Source: Alphaproteobacteria bacterium
GTDB taxonomy: Bacteria; Pseudomonadota; Alphaproteobacteria; Rhodobacterales; Rhodobacteraceae
Assembly (NCBI GenBank): GCA_030431485.1
Contig: JAUIIR010000003.1
Span: forward strand, 87,422-151,421
Direction of reading: 5' to 3'
Length of the DNA stretch: 64,000 nucleotides
The notes beneath the pieces were generated by a model. It was not told where the DNA came from. It did not search any database and saw nothing but the letters and a program-made list of their open reading frames with translations. This document shows, in pieces, positions 47,304 through 56,095 of the stretch. The translations under genes were made by a program, and so were the position numbers. Every line of letters starts with the position of its first letter. Position 1 is the first letter of the stretch.

Positions 47304-47330
47304 CAGATGGCCGGGTGGGCCGGCCATCTG
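47304..47330. terminator. Strong hairpin just after the rpsP stop
   Basis: CAGATGGCCG (47304-47313) and CGGCCATCTG (47321-47330) form a perfect 10-bp stem with a 7-nt loop, 17 nt past the rpsP stop. There is no T-run, so it may stabilise the rpsP mRNA 3' end or pause polymerase ahead of the T-rich terminator at 47219. Confidence 0.5.
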
Positions 47331-47346
47331 CGAAGGCTGACTGCGA

Positions 47347-47727
47347 TTATTCCGCAGTTGCCTCGTCAGCGGCCGGAGCGGCAGCTGCCTCAGCGGCTTT
47401 CGCGGCTTTCGCTTCGGCACGTTCCTGAGCGGCTTTGCCCGGTACGGCTTTCTTCGGGTTGTTGCGCTCTTTCTTCTCGACAACGCCTGCAGCTTCAAGG
47501 AAGCGCGACACGCGGTCGGTGACTTGTGCGCCTTGACCAATCCAGTGCTGGATGCGCTCCACGTCCATTTTCACGCGGTCTTCGCTGTCTTTCGGCAGGA
47601 GCGGGTTGTATGTGCCCAGCTTTTCGATGAAGCGGCCGTCGCGCGGCATGCGGCTGTCGGCAGCTACGATGCGGTAGAACGGGCGCTTTTTGGAACCGCC
47701 ACGGGCGAGACGAATTTTGATAGCCAT
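47347..47727 (-). CDS. rpsP: Ribosomal protein S16
   Basis: Small-subunit assembly protein. The 126-aa sequence begins [21 protein letters not shown] and has [14 protein letters not shown]. The last ~45 residues are an Ala/Lys/Glu-rich extension (from [10 protein letters not shown]) typical of alphaproteobacterial S16; E. coli S16 has 82 residues. Preceded by chorismate mutase at 40 nt. Confidence 0.96.
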   Translation of the reverse strand: MAIKIRLARGGSKKRPFYRIVAADSRMPRDGRFIEKLGTYNPLLPKDSEDRVKMDVERIQHWIGQGAQVTDRVSRFLEAAGVVEKKERNNPKKAVPGKAAQERAEAKAAKAAEAAAAPAADEATAE

Positions 47728-47767
47728 TTGGTCTTCTCCTAAGGGTCTGTTTGGACGGGCAGGGCCG

Positions 47768-48067
47768 TCACGATTGCTTTTGTTTGTGGTGTTGGATGAC
47801 TTCCTGAATGATGAAATTCAGGAATTTCTTGGCGAACTCAGGGTCAAGATCTGCCTGGGTCGCAAGCTCTTCGAGCCGCGCGATCTGGTTGGCTTCGCGC
47901 GCGGGGTCTGAGGGCGGGAGGTCGTGTTGTGCCTTGAGCACACCGACGGCCTGCGTGTGTTTGAACCGCTCTGCCAGGGTGAACACGAGTATTGCGTCCA
48001 GCCGGTCAATGCTTTCGCGATGACCCTTGAGCAATTCTGCGGCGCGGGTCACGGGATCAGTGGTCAT
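47768..48067 (-). CDS. Chorismate mutase, AroQ type
   Basis: Converts chorismate to prephenate for Phe/Tyr synthesis. The 99-aa all-helical protein starts at 48067 and shows the AroQ pattern: [41 protein letters not shown] and a helix 3 with [13 protein letters not shown]. One nt separates it from the upstream GNAT gene, 40 nt from rpsP. Confidence 0.9.
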   Translation of the reverse strand: MTTDPVTRAAELLKGHRESIDRLDAILVFTLAERFKHTQAVGVLKAQHDLPPSDPAREANQIARLEELATQADLDPEFAKKFLNFIIQEVIQHHKQKQS

Positions 48068-48068
48068 G

Positions 48069-48674
48069 TCAGTCAATGGCCCAGCCTTTCGGTTTGAACA
48101 GGGGGTCTTGGTAATGGGCGATTTCCATATCAATGCCGTGCGCAAGCTGTGTGCCGCGCAGCGCCGCCGGAGATGGATGGCGGTAGACAACGTCACTTCC
48201 GTCAACCGTGGGCGCGTCGTGGTCTTTCTTGGCGCCAAGGCGTTCGGCCAGTCGGATGCTGTCGAGGTTTTTGGGATCCAGGTAGCTGACTGCACCGTCC
48301 CAGCCCTTTTCGTCATAGAAGTAGCGGCGCACCCGTTGGGTCGCTTCCAGCGCAAAGCCTTTCCCGGCTTGATCTGGCCAGATGATCCACGCGATTTCGC
48401 GCTCAGGCCATTTTGCGGGAAACCAGCCACCAGCCATGCCCACTGTCTCGTCCGTGTCTTTCAGGTGGACCATCCACATGCCAAACCCGCGGATTTCCCA
48501 ATGGCCTATCTCGGCAGCATAGAGCATCCAAGCCTCGTAACCATTGAGCGGACCGCCCATGAACCGTGACCGGTACGATGCGAAAGTGGCTTTGAAGTCG
48601 GGATAGTCTTCGGCCTTCGGGCTGCGCAATGACAAGCGCTTGGTCTCAAGGACGGGAATGTCGCGATGACCCAT
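48069..48674 (-). CDS. GNAT acetyltransferase, array member 5
   Basis: A 201-aa RimJ/RimL-type N-acetyltransferase (ETKRLSLRSPKAEDYPDF at the start; GWFPAKWPEREIAWIIWP; acetyl-CoA loop QAGKGFALEATQRVRRYF; DSIRLAERLGAKKD near the end). Last of five paralogues in tandem; its start overlaps the stop of member 4 by one base. Acceptor unknown: N-terminal amines of ribosomal proteins or small molecules are the usual options. Confidence 0.86.
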   Translation of the reverse strand: MGHRDIPVLETKRLSLRSPKAEDYPDFKATFASYRSRFMGGPLNGYEAWMLYAAEIGHWEIRGFGMWMVHLKDTDETVGMAGGWFPAKWPEREIAWIIWPDQAGKGFALEATQRVRRYFYDEKGWDGAVSYLDPKNLDSIRLAERLGAKKDHDAPTVDGSDVVYRHPSPAALRGTQLAHGIDMEIAHYQDPLFKPKGWAID

Positions 48675-49249
48675 CAGAACACCTCCGTCAGGCTGTAGCG
48701 ATACACCAAGGTGATTTCGCCGTTCTCGGCGATCTCGCCATCGGGCTCAGCGCCCAGCCGTTCGGCAAGGGCAATGGAGCGGGAGTTGGCAGGGTCGATA
48801 TAGCTGACCAGCGTCGTCCATTTTAGAACATCCGTCGCGAAGTCGAGAACGCAGCGGCCCGCCTCGTAAGCGATGCTCTGACCTTCCGCCTGGGCATTCA
48901 GCAAGAAGCCAAGTTCCGGTTCCAGGTCACCGGGTTCGAACCCAATCAGGACGAAGCCGAGAACGGTGTTTGTCTGCGCGTTTTCGATCGTCCAGCCACC
49001 ATGCCCGTGAAGTAACCAGCCGGAGGACAGTTGTGCAAATTCACGCCACGCGTCGGCACGGGTCATAGGGCCGCCGATGCCACGGCCGCGCTCGGTGCAG
49101 GCGATGTCGGCCAGGCAGTCGAAGTCGCCAACGCGCGGCGCACACAGAATCAGACGGTCAGTGTGCAGGACGGGCACCTGTCCCGAAAGCTGCGCGGCGA
49201 TGGATGCCGGCACGCCGGTCGATGCAGTTTCACAGCCCATGCGATTCAT
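48674..49249 (-). CDS. GNAT acetyltransferase, array member 4
   Basis: A 191-aa GNAT protein (LHTDRLILCAPRVGDFDCL, GFEPGDLEPELGFLL, SRSIALAERLGAEPD). The acetyl-CoA loop is less standard than in its neighbours (QAEGQSIAYEAG instead of EGKGIAYEA), and it is the most diverged member. About 28 extra N-terminal residues precede the domain, so a later start is possible. Overlaps members 3 (4 nt) and 5 (1 nt). Confidence 0.84.
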   Translation of the reverse strand: MNRMGCETASTGVPASIAAQLSGQVPVLHTDRLILCAPRVGDFDCLADIACTERGRGIGGPMTRADAWREFAQLSSGWLLHGHGGWTIENAQTNTVLGFVLIGFEPGDLEPELGFLLNAQAEGQSIAYEAGRCVLDFATDVLKWTTLVSYIDPANSRSIALAERLGAEPDGEIAENGEITLVYRYSLTEVF

Positions 49250-49764
49250 GCTGCAGCCTCCATCCTCGGGTGGCGGTAGACGGTCGCCACCTTGTCGCGG
49301 AGTGTAATGTCCGGTTCGCGTACCGCGCCCATGCGGAGCGCCAAAGCCTGCGAGCGCGCGTTGTCGGGTGCAATGAAACTGGGCAGGTGGATCAGCCCCA
49401 GATAGGTTGCAGCGGCTTGACGCGCGGCTGTCGCTGCCTCGTAGGCGATACCTTTGCCTTCGTACTCGGCCGTCACGGCATAGCCCAGTTCGGGCTCCGG
49501 CCAGTCCAGTGGATGAAAGATACCGGCAAAACCGATGAAGGTGTCATCACCCTTGAACGTGATATGCCATTGCCCATGGCCCCGCAGATGCCACTGGCCA
49601 AGACCTATCATCAGCATGCGACCCACATCAAGCGGTTCCGCCGGGCCGCCGTTATAGCGGCTGCGCGGGTCTTGGAAGTAGGCGCAAAGCGGCTCGAAAT
49701 CCTGAATGCCGGGGGCGCGCAGGATCAAACGTTCGGTCTCGATCACGGGAATCTCGAAGCTCAT
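49246..49764 (-). CDS. GNAT acetyltransferase, array member 3
   Basis: A 172-aa RimJ/RimL-type GNAT (PVIETERLILRAPGIQDF; FHPLDWPEPELGYAV; acetyl-CoA loop YEGKGIAYEAATAAR; NARSQALALRMGAVRE). Closely similar in layout to members 2 and 1. Overlaps both neighbours by 4 nt. Acceptor unknown. Confidence 0.87.
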   Translation of the reverse strand: MSFEIPVIETERLILRAPGIQDFEPLCAYFQDPRSRYNGGPAEPLDVGRMLMIGLGQWHLRGHGQWHITFKGDDTFIGFAGIFHPLDWPEPELGYAVTAEYEGKGIAYEAATAARQAAATYLGLIHLPSFIAPDNARSQALALRMGAVREPDITLRDKVATVYRHPRMEAAA

Positions 49765-50288
49765 ACCAGCGCCTCCGGTTCGGGATGGCGGTAAAGCATG
49801 TCTTCGCCCATGTTCGGGTTGTCATAGGTTCGCTCGTAGACCGCGCCCATGCGTTCGGCGAGGCGGATAGAGCGGGTGTTGCCCGGAACGATATTCGAAG
49901 TCAACGTGGCGAAGCCAAGGTCTTCATACGCCCACTGGCGTACACGACAGGCCGCCTCATAGGCGATGCCTCTGCCTTCGAAGCCGTCGAAGACAACCCA
50001 ACCCACTTCGGGCTCGGGCCAGCCCTCCGGGTTCCAGATGCCGCTGATGCCTGCGGGTTTACCGGTCGCTTTGTCCTCGATGGTGAAATAGCCGTAACCG
50101 TGCCAGTGCCAGTGGCCGACGTTGAGCGTGAACCAGCGCCAGGAGTCCGAGCGGTTGGTATATCCGCCAAAGCCTTCGGCGCGGGTTTCATCCATCAGGA
50201 ACGCGATCATCGCTTCGGCGTCGGTTTTTTCTGGGCCGCGCAAAATGAGCCGTTCGGTTTCAAGGACGGGTGCATTGGTGAGGCTCAT
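49761..50288 (-). CDS. GNAT acetyltransferase, array member 2
   Basis: A 175-aa RimJ/RimL-type GNAT (PVLETERLILRGPEKTDAEAM; WNPEGWPEPEVGWVVF; acetyl-CoA loop FEGRGIAYEAACRVR; NTRSIRLAERMGAVYE). Overlaps members 1 and 3 by 4 nt each. Most conserved core of the array. Confidence 0.88.
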   Translation of the reverse strand: MSLTNAPVLETERLILRGPEKTDAEAMIAFLMDETRAEGFGGYTNRSDSWRWFTLNVGHWHWHGYGYFTIEDKATGKPAGISGIWNPEGWPEPEVGWVVFDGFEGRGIAYEAACRVRQWAYEDLGFATLTSNIVPGNTRSIRLAERMGAVYERTYDNPNMGEDMLYRHPEPEALV

Positions 50289-50821
50289 GCGTAGGCCTCC
50301 GGGCTGCCGTCGATGTCAGGGCTGTGTCGGTAGACGATGGTTTCCTCGGGCGTTTCGCCTTCGGGTAGCGGGGCATCACGGTCCAACACAGCGCCAAGCC
50401 GTTCGGCCAGCGCGCGCGAGCGGGTGTTTTCGGGAGTGATGTAACTGACGAGGGTATCGAAGCCTTGCTCCCAGGCCCAAGCCAAGGCCGCCGTTGCAGC
50501 CTCTGTCGCGTAGCCTTTGCCTTCGGCGTTCTCGAACAGGGTCCAACCGATTTCACGCTCAGGAAAATGCGGGGGTTGGGTGATGGCGAGCTGACCGATA
50601 AACTCGCCATCGGCTGTATCCACCGCCCAGGCGCCGTGCCCCATCCAGTCCCACGCGACCACCTCTGATGATAGCACGTAGAACAAATGTGTCTTGTTCT
50701 TGGGCGCGCTCACATAGGCAGCACGCGGGGTCTGATAGAAGGCCCAAAAGGCTTCCATGTCGTCCATGCGATGTGGACGCAGACGCAACCGCGGCGTCGT
50801 TATGACGGGGGCTTCACGCAT
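50285..50821 (-). CDS. GNAT acetyltransferase, array member 1
   Basis: A 178-aa RimJ/RimL-type GNAT (PVITTPRLRLRPHRMDDMEAF; PPHFPEREIGWTLF; acetyl-CoA loop AEGKGYATEAATAAL; NTRSRALAERLGAVLD). It begins 6 nt after ffh, so the array is read through from the signal recognition particle gene. Acceptor unknown. Confidence 0.87.
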   Translation of the reverse strand: MREAPVITTPRLRLRPHRMDDMEAFWAFYQTPRAAYVSAPKNKTHLFYVLSSEVVAWDWMGHGAWAVDTADGEFIGQLAITQPPHFPEREIGWTLFENAEGKGYATEAATAALAWAWEQGFDTLVSYITPENTRSRALAERLGAVLDRDAPLPEGETPEETIVYRHSPDIDGSPEAYA

Positions 50822-50827
50822 CGAGAA

Positions 50828-52330
50828 TTATTTCTTCTTGCCGAACCCGCTCAGGCCCGGTGGCAGGCCCATACCGCCGCCCATGCCGGGCATCCCACCC
50901 TTGCCGCCAAGCGCCTTGGCCGCCTGTTCCAGCGCTTTCGGGTCCATCTGGCCCATCATCTCTTCCGGACTGGCACCACCCTTGCCGAACATGCCTTTCA
51001 TGGCCTGTTTCAGCATGCCGCCTTTGCCCATCTTGCCCATTTTCTTCATCATGTCGGACATCTGGCGCTGCATCTTGAGCAGTTTGTTCAGATCCGAGAC
51101 TTCCATGCCTGCGCCCGCCGCAATGCGTTTCTTGCGGCTGGCTTGAAGGATTTGCGGATTGGCGCGTTCGCGCTTGGTCATGGAGTTGATCAACGCGATC
51201 TGCTGGCGCAGCATTTTGTCGTCAATACCGGCACCATCCATCTGCTTTTGCATCTTCGCGGCACCGGGCATCATGGCCAGCATGCCTTCCATGCCGCCCA
51301 TCTTCATCATTTGTTCAAGCTGCATCTTGAGGTCGTTCATGTTGAACTGACCCTTCTGAAAGCGCTTCATCATGCGCTCGGCCTGTTCGACCTCGAGCGT
51401 CTGCTGCGCTTTCTCGACCAGAGCGACGATGTCGCCCATGCCCAGGATGCGTCCTGCAATCCGGTCCGGCTCGAAGGTTTCGAGCGCGTCCATTTTTTCG
51501 CCGAGACCGACAAAGCGGATCGGCTTGCCAGCGACTGCACGCATGGAAAGCGCTGCACCGCCGCGTCCGTCGCCGTCCATTCGGGTCAGAACCACACCGG
51601 TGATGCCGATGCGTTCGTCAAAGTTCTCTGCGGTGTGGACCGCGTCCTGACCTGTCAGGCCGTCGACAACCAACAGAGTTTCGCGCGGGTTCGCGACATC
51701 TCGCACCGCTTCGACCTGCGCCATGAGCTCTTCGTCGATGGAAAGACGACCGGCGGTGTCGAGCATGTAAACGTCGTATCCACCAAGGCTCGCCTGCGTC
51801 TTGGCGCGCTTGGCGATAGCGACCGGATCTTCGCCTTTGACAATGGGCAGCGTATCGACACCGATCTGGGTGCCAAGGATTTGCAACTGCTCCATAGCCG
51901 CCGGGCGGTTCACGTCGAGCGATGCCATGAGCACGCGCTTGCCGTCCCGCTCTTTCAGGCGCTTTGCGATTTTGGCCGTGGTGGTTGTCTTACCGCCACC
52001 CTGGAGACCAACCATGAGGATCGGTGCGGGTGGATTGTCGATTTTGAGTTTGCCGGGATCTTCGTTGCCGGTCAGAACATGCTTAAGCTCGTCATGGACA
52101 ATCTTTACGACCTGTTGGCCGGGTGTGATCGACTTGGTGACGGCCTGACCTGTCGCCTTTTCCTGAACCGCCTTGATGAAATCGCGGGCCACTGGCAGCG
52201 ATACGTCGGCTTCCAGCAGGGCGACTCGCACTTCGCGAAGTGCGGTTTTGACGTCGTCCTCGGACAGCGCGCCCTGTTTGGTCAGCCGATCAAAGACGCT
52301 GCCTAGGCGGTCGGACAGATTTTCAAACAT
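50828..52330 (-). CDS. ffh: Signal recognition particle GTPase Ffh
   Basis: Binds signal sequences of nascent membrane proteins and 4.5S RNA. The 500-aa protein starts MFENLSDRLGSVFDRLTK at 52330. N domain, then G domain with GLQGGGKTTTTAKIAKRL, DTAGRLSIDEELM and VVLTRMDGDGRGGAAL (the NKxD-equivalent has Arg for Lys), and a long Met-rich M domain with a Gly/Met-rich C-terminal tail. A ~150-nt leader precedes it. Confidence 0.96.
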   Translation of the reverse strand: MFENLSDRLGSVFDRLTKQGALSEDDVKTALREVRVALLEADVSLPVARDFIKAVQEKATGQAVTKSITPGQQVVKIVHDELKHVLTGNEDPGKLKIDNPPAPILMVGLQGGGKTTTTAKIAKRLKERDGKRVLMASLDVNRPAAMEQLQILGTQIGVDTLPIVKGEDPVAIAKRAKTQASLGGYDVYMLDTAGRLSIDEELMAQVEAVRDVANPRETLLVVDGLTGQDAVHTAENFDERIGITGVVLTRMDGDGRGGAALSMRAVAGKPIRFVGLGEKMDALETFEPDRIAGRILGMGDIVALVEKAQQTLEVEQAERMMKRFQKGQFNMNDLKMQLEQMMKMGGMEGMLAMMPGAAKMQKQMDGAGIDDKMLRQQIALINSMTKRERANPQILQASRKKRIAAGAGMEVSDLNKLLKMQRQMSDMMKKMGKMGKGGMLKQAMKGMFGKGGASPEEMMGQMDPKALEQAAKALGGKGGMPGMGGGMGLPPGLSGFGKKK

Positions 52331-52401
52331 GGGCTTTCGCCTCCTTTGCCACTGGTTGTTCCCCCGATGTAAGGGCCAACGGCGCATATACCAAACGTCA
52401 A

Positions 52402-52479
52402 ACGCCCCCACGGGCGTAACACGCTGGTGGGGGGCGATCCCGGACTGCGTCCAAGGGACCGGAAAGTCAGGCTTCCCGG
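52402..52479 (-). other. Structured 5' leader of ffh
   Basis: Two stems lie between the candidate promoter and the ffh start: ACGCCC/GGGCGT (52402-52417, loop CCAC) and CCGGGAAG/CTTTCCGG on the minus strand (52479-52459, one G-U pair). No known riboswitch or 4.5S RNA motif is recognised. Confidence 0.4.
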
Positions 52480-52490
52480 AGTTGAGAGGC

Positions 52491-52519
52491 GTTTAGGGCA
52501 AAATGGCGCGCAGAGTCAA
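52491..52519 (-). promoter_or_regulatory. Candidate ffh promoter
   Basis: On the minus strand TTGACT (52519-52514) and CTAAAC (52496-52491) are 17 nt apart, giving a start near 52484. It would drive ffh, the GNAT array, the chorismate mutase and rpsP as one unit. Confidence 0.5.
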
Positions 52520-52539
52520 CCCGCGCGCCTCGGCATTCC

Positions 52540-53121
52540 TCAGGCAGCGAGCGCCTCAAGTGCGGCGTCGGCTTTGGCATGGGACGCATCTGCGTCGATT
52601 GCAAGCTGATCTGCAGCGACGAATTGTACATCCGTGATGCCTATAAAGCCCAACACATGGCGCAGGTAGCCGCTGGCGAAGTCGATATCTGAGCCGATTT
52701 GTGTCCCACCCGATGTAATCGCCACAATAGCGCGCTTTCCTGTCATCAATCCTTGCGGACCGGCTTCGGAATACTTGAACGTGATGCCAGCTCGCGCCAC
52801 GTGATCAACCCAGCTTTTCAGGGTGGCTGGAATGCCGAAGTTGTAGATTGGTGCGCCAATCACAAGGGTATCGGCCGCGTTGATTTCTTCAATGAGGGCA
52901 TCGGACAGCGCAAGTGTTCGGCGATGTTCGTCGGATCGCTGGTCTTCTGGCGTCCAGTTTGCGGCAAGCCACGGCCCGTCAATGGCCGGCATTCCGGTAC
53001 TCAGATCTCGTTGTATAATTGTCTCGGGTGCAAGGCGATCAACGATGCGCTGCGTGAGGGCGCGGCTTTCAGAGCCGTCGTGGCGAGCGGACGTATCAAT
53101 CTGTAAAACGGTCTTGGTCAT
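52540..53121 (-). CDS. azoR: FMN-dependent NADH azoreductase
   Basis: A 193-aa flavodoxin-like quinone/azo reductase. Landmarks: VLQIDTSARHDGSESRALT (FMN phosphate loop), APIYNFGIPATLKSWVDHVARAG and VAITSGGTQIGSDIDF. The physiological role is two-electron reduction of quinones under thiol or oxidative stress. Divergent from a LysR regulator with a palindrome between them. Confidence 0.93.
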   Translation of the reverse strand: MTKTVLQIDTSARHDGSESRALTQRIVDRLAPETIIQRDLSTGMPAIDGPWLAANWTPEDQRSDEHRRTLALSDALIEEINAADTLVIGAPIYNFGIPATLKSWVDHVARAGITFKYSEAGPQGLMTGKRAIVAITSGGTQIGSDIDFASGYLRHVLGFIGITDVQFVAADQLAIDADASHAKADAALEALAA

Positions 53122-53157
53122 GGGGAGTCTCCAGTCACGAACTTGTTTGTCTGTGAC

Positions 53158-53169
53158 ACCTAATTAGGT
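53158..53169. promoter_or_regulatory. Palindrome between azoR and lysR
   Basis: ACCTAATTAGGT is a perfect 12-bp palindrome in the 115-nt divergent intergenic region, 37 nt upstream of azoR. A regulator site, probably for the adjacent LysR protein or an unlinked HxlR/MarR protein, is likely. Confidence 0.55.
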
Positions 53170-53236
53170 ATTGCCTCAGCGCACAAAATGCGAAGAAGTG
53201 CGCATCGGATGTGAGCATTTGCACAAAAGGTGGATC

Positions 53237-54124
53237 ATGGAGCATTGGGATGAGGTGCGCACCGCGTACCAGGTGGCACGACAAGGCACTGTCAGCGGTG
53301 CAGCCGAGGTTTTGGGCGTCCACCATGCCACCGTCATTCGGCACATTGACGCGCTTGAGTCGCGATTGGGCGTCAAACTGTTTCAGCGCCATGCGCGCGG
53401 CTACACGCCAACCGAATCCGGTGAAGACCTGGCGCGTGTGGCGCAAGCAACCGAGGATCAGTTGCATCAACTTGTCGGACGTATCCGCGGCCGCGGTGCC
53501 GATGTCAGCGGTGACCTGATTGTTACGTCAATCATCGAGCTGTCCTCGTTTCTCGTGCCGGTGCTGACGGACTTTAAAGAAAATTATCCTGATGTTGTCG
53601 TCCGATACCTGACCGATGCCCGGGTGTTTCGGTTGGAGTATGGCGAGGCTCATGTCGCAATCCGTGCAGGCTCGGCTCCGGATGAACCCGACAATGTGGT
53701 GCAGCCGCTGACAAAACTGAAGATCGGCCTTTATGCGTCGCAGTCTTACATCGACAAGAACGGATTGCCGAAAGACGAAAGCGAGATGAAGGATCACGTG
53801 TTCGTTGGCAACGACAACCCGGATGGACGCGCACCTTTTCAGCGTTGGTTGCGATCCAAAGTACCATATGAGCGCGTTGTCTTTCGCGCGACCGACACAC
53901 ACAGCATGATCTCGGCAGTAAAAAGCGGTGCAGGTATCGGTTTTATGCCAGTGGCGCTTGGGTGCGGGGATCCTGATTTGGTTGAAGTGATGCCGCCGCT
54001 TGAGGAATGGGCCGCACCGCTTTGGCTTGTCACCCATGTCGACCTTCATCGCACGGCAAAGGTTCAGGCGTTGCTTGCGCATCTGAAGGACGCAGTCTCA
54101 GTCTTCGACGCACCGTGTTCCTGA
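53237..54124 (+). CDS. LysR-family regulator, likely of azoR
   Basis: A 295-aa LysR-type protein. Start at 53237 (MEHWDEVRTAYQVARQG) behind AAGGTGG; an ATG 22 codons upstream has no good ribosome site. The HTH covers residues ~6-63 (TVSGAAEVLGVHHATVIRHIDALE), followed by a periplasmic-binding-like effector domain. Divergent from azoR, the classic LysR arrangement, and 1 nt before an EamA transporter. Confidence 0.88.
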   Translation: MEHWDEVRTAYQVARQGTVSGAAEVLGVHHATVIRHIDALESRLGVKLFQRHARGYTPTESGEDLARVAQATEDQLHQLVGRIRGRGADVSGDLIVTSIIELSSFLVPVLTDFKENYPDVVVRYLTDARVFRLEYGEAHVAIRAGSAPDEPDNVVQPLTKLKIGLYASQSYIDKNGLPKDESEMKDHVFVGNDNPDGRAPFQRWLRSKVPYERVVFRATDTHSMISAVKSGAGIGFMPVALGCGDPDLVEVMPPLEEWAAPLWLVTHVDLHRTAKVQALLAHLKDAVSVFDAPCS

Positions 54125-54125
54125 T

Positions 54126-55037
54126 ATGACTGAGGCCCGTCGCGGACATCTGGCTATGTTGGCCTTCTCGGCGCTTGTGGCCGGGTCGTTTTCGCTCGGG
54201 TCAATGGCGGCCCCGCACATCGCACCGGACGCGCTCAATACGGTGCGCTTCGTCATTGCGGCGGCCCTTCTCGGTATGGTCGTGTTCGCCACGGGAGGAA
54301 TTGATCGACCTGCGTTTCGGGCGCCTTGGAGATATCCGCTCCTTGCGGTGTTCCTGGTCGCCTATTTTGTCTTGATGTTCGAGGGGTTGAAAACCGGAGC
54401 GCCGGTTTCAATGGCTGCCGTGTTCACTCTGACGCCACTATTGGCCGCTGGCTTTGGGTGGGTGTTGCTGAGGCAGGTTCTGACCGGTCGTATGGCAGTT
54501 GCGCTGGCAATAGGCGGGGTTGGCGCGCTTTGGGTGATCTTCCGTGCTGATCTGGCAGCTCTACTGGACTTCCAGATTGGGCGGGGCGAAGTCATCTACT
54601 TTTTGGGATGCGTCGCCCATGCCGCCTATGCGCCGTTGGTGCCAAGGCTCAACCGGGGTGAACGGCCAGCTGTGTTTACATTCGGTGTGCTTTTGGCGGG
54701 TGCTGCCCTGTTGCTGATCGTCGGCTATCCATCTTTGGTCGCAACCCAGTGGGCAGCACTGCCTCCGATCGTCTGGGTGACGATTGCTTATACTGCTGTT
54801 TTTGCAAGTGCTCTGACCTTTTTCCTGTTGCAATACGCGACCCTGCGTTTGCCGTCGGCCAAGGTCATGGCATACACCTATCTCACGCCGAGTTGGGTAA
54901 TCCTTTGGGAAATGGCCTTAGGCCGTCCATTGCCTCCTGGCCTGATCCTCTTAGGGGTTGCCCTAACGATGGCTGCGCTTGGCCTCTTGCTGAAAGATGA
55001 CAGTCATGTGCGTGGCCGTATCATGTCAAAAAGCTAG
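54126..55037 (+). CDS. EamA/DMT transporter downstream of lysR
   Basis: A 303-aa membrane protein with ten helices in two EamA repeats (SMAAVFTLTPLLAAGFGWVLL; ASALTFFLLQYATLRLPSAK). Exporter of unknown metabolite. Starts 1 nt after lysR, so co-transcribed with it; its end overlaps the convergent TraB gene by 12 nt. Confidence 0.87.
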   Translation: MTEARRGHLAMLAFSALVAGSFSLGSMAAPHIAPDALNTVRFVIAAALLGMVVFATGGIDRPAFRAPWRYPLLAVFLVAYFVLMFEGLKTGAPVSMAAVFTLTPLLAAGFGWVLLRQVLTGRMAVALAIGGVGALWVIFRADLAALLDFQIGRGEVIYFLGCVAHAAYAPLVPRLNRGERPAVFTFGVLLAGAALLLIVGYPSLVATQWAALPPIVWVTIAYTAVFASALTFFLLQYATLRLPSAKVMAYTYLTPSWVILWEMALGRPLPPGLILLGVALTMAALGLLLKDDSHVRGRIMSKS

Positions 55038-56012
55038 CCGTTCCAAATCAAAGCCTTCCTCTTCAAGCAATGCCAGCACACCACGTTCGCCCGGCAGATG
55101 CGCCGCGCCGAAAGCGGCAACAACAGTTTCGTGCGCCGCGGTTGCGTCAAGCAGAACCGGAAGCCATGCGCGATTCCTGTCGATCAGAAGTTCTTTCTCC
55201 ATCGTATCAAAAATGTCCGCTGCGGCATCAACGTGGATTGGACTGTATCGTTCGGCCAAAAGTGCCGACATCGCCCACCCCTCCGCTGGAGCCTCGTCAA
55301 AATAGCTGGCCAGAAGGGTTGCAAACAAGTCAGCGTTGATCGCTGGATCCACCAGTGCGGAAAGCATCATGTTGATCTGCACGTCACGTGGCTGATCAGC
55401 GAAGGTCGTGAATATCGTTTCAACATCTTCCAAAGCGGCGCGCGGTATGTCTCGGGTCGCCGCAATGTCTTCTATCAAGGCGTCCATACCGCCGGACGAC
55501 AGGTCTTCGGACATTGCACAGGGTGGAACTGCAAGAAGGACAGACACATACCAAGGCTGGAACCGCGCAGCCAGAAACGGAGGCAAGCCTCGTGCGCTTA
55601 AGGCGTCAGACATTTGCGCCCATTGGTCCTCGTCAAGCAAGTCCGGCAAAGTGGCGTCCTGCATTAGCAATAGGCTCGGATCAGTGGCCAGCTGTTCTTG
55701 CAGCTCTGCTTCATCTTCTCGGGTCATTTCGAGAAAGAGAATGTCTGCAGCTTCAATTGTGGGTCTCAGTCGTTCAAGAGGCGCGGCCAAGCGAGAATCG
55801 GCAAGGTGCATCGTACCGATCAAATGGAGAACTTCGTCTCCTCTGGTCGCCCGCCAATGATTTCCTTCAGCATAGGGTGTATCGTCCAAGACTGATTGGA
55901 GACGCTCTTGCTCATCAGGGCCCAGCGTTGCGCGCAGGTCATTGCCGGAGCATGCCGCCAACAAGGGTTGGGCCACCAGAAAAGAGCAAAGAAGTATCAA
56001 TAGGCGGAGCAT
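55026..56012 (-). CDS. TraB/GumN-family lipoprotein
   Basis: A 328-aa envelope protein. Starting at 56012, residues 1-20 form a signal peptide with lipobox LLAAC (Cys21), so it is probably lipidated. TraB/GumN landmarks are HLIGTMHLADSRL near the N-terminus and GAAHLPGERGVLALLEEEGF at the C-terminus, the likely metalloprotease-like GTxH and GAxHL motifs. Function unproven in bacteria. A start at 56045 is possible but would spoil the signal peptide. Confidence 0.85.
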   Translation of the reverse strand: MLRLLILLCSFLVAQPLLAACSGNDLRATLGPDEQERLQSVLDDTPYAEGNHWRATRGDEVLHLIGTMHLADSRLAAPLERLRPTIEAADILFLEMTREDEAELQEQLATDPSLLLMQDATLPDLLDEDQWAQMSDALSARGLPPFLAARFQPWYVSVLLAVPPCAMSEDLSSGGMDALIEDIAATRDIPRAALEDVETIFTTFADQPRDVQINMMLSALVDPAINADLFATLLASYFDEAPAEGWAMSALLAERYSPIHVDAAADIFDTMEKELLIDRNRAWLPVLLDATAAHETVVAAFGAAHLPGERGVLALLEEEGFDLERLAF

Positions 56013-56095
56013 GCCGGGCTGTCCTTTTGCACGTAAGTTCTTCAAAGCTAGGAGCTATACTTGTCAGCAGCAAGCCGGTCGCGCATTGATACCGC

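Noticed and set aside
50687-52306. 539-codon plus-strand frame opposite ffh
   Set aside because: His/Leu/Phe-rich antisense translation caused by GC bias; ffh on the minus strand accounts for the region.
52430-52500. Possible 4.5S SRP RNA next to ffh
   Set aside because: The GC-rich stems drew attention, but the conserved SRP RNA core (GGAAGG-AGCA tetraloop region) is missing on both strands. Treated as a 5' leader instead.
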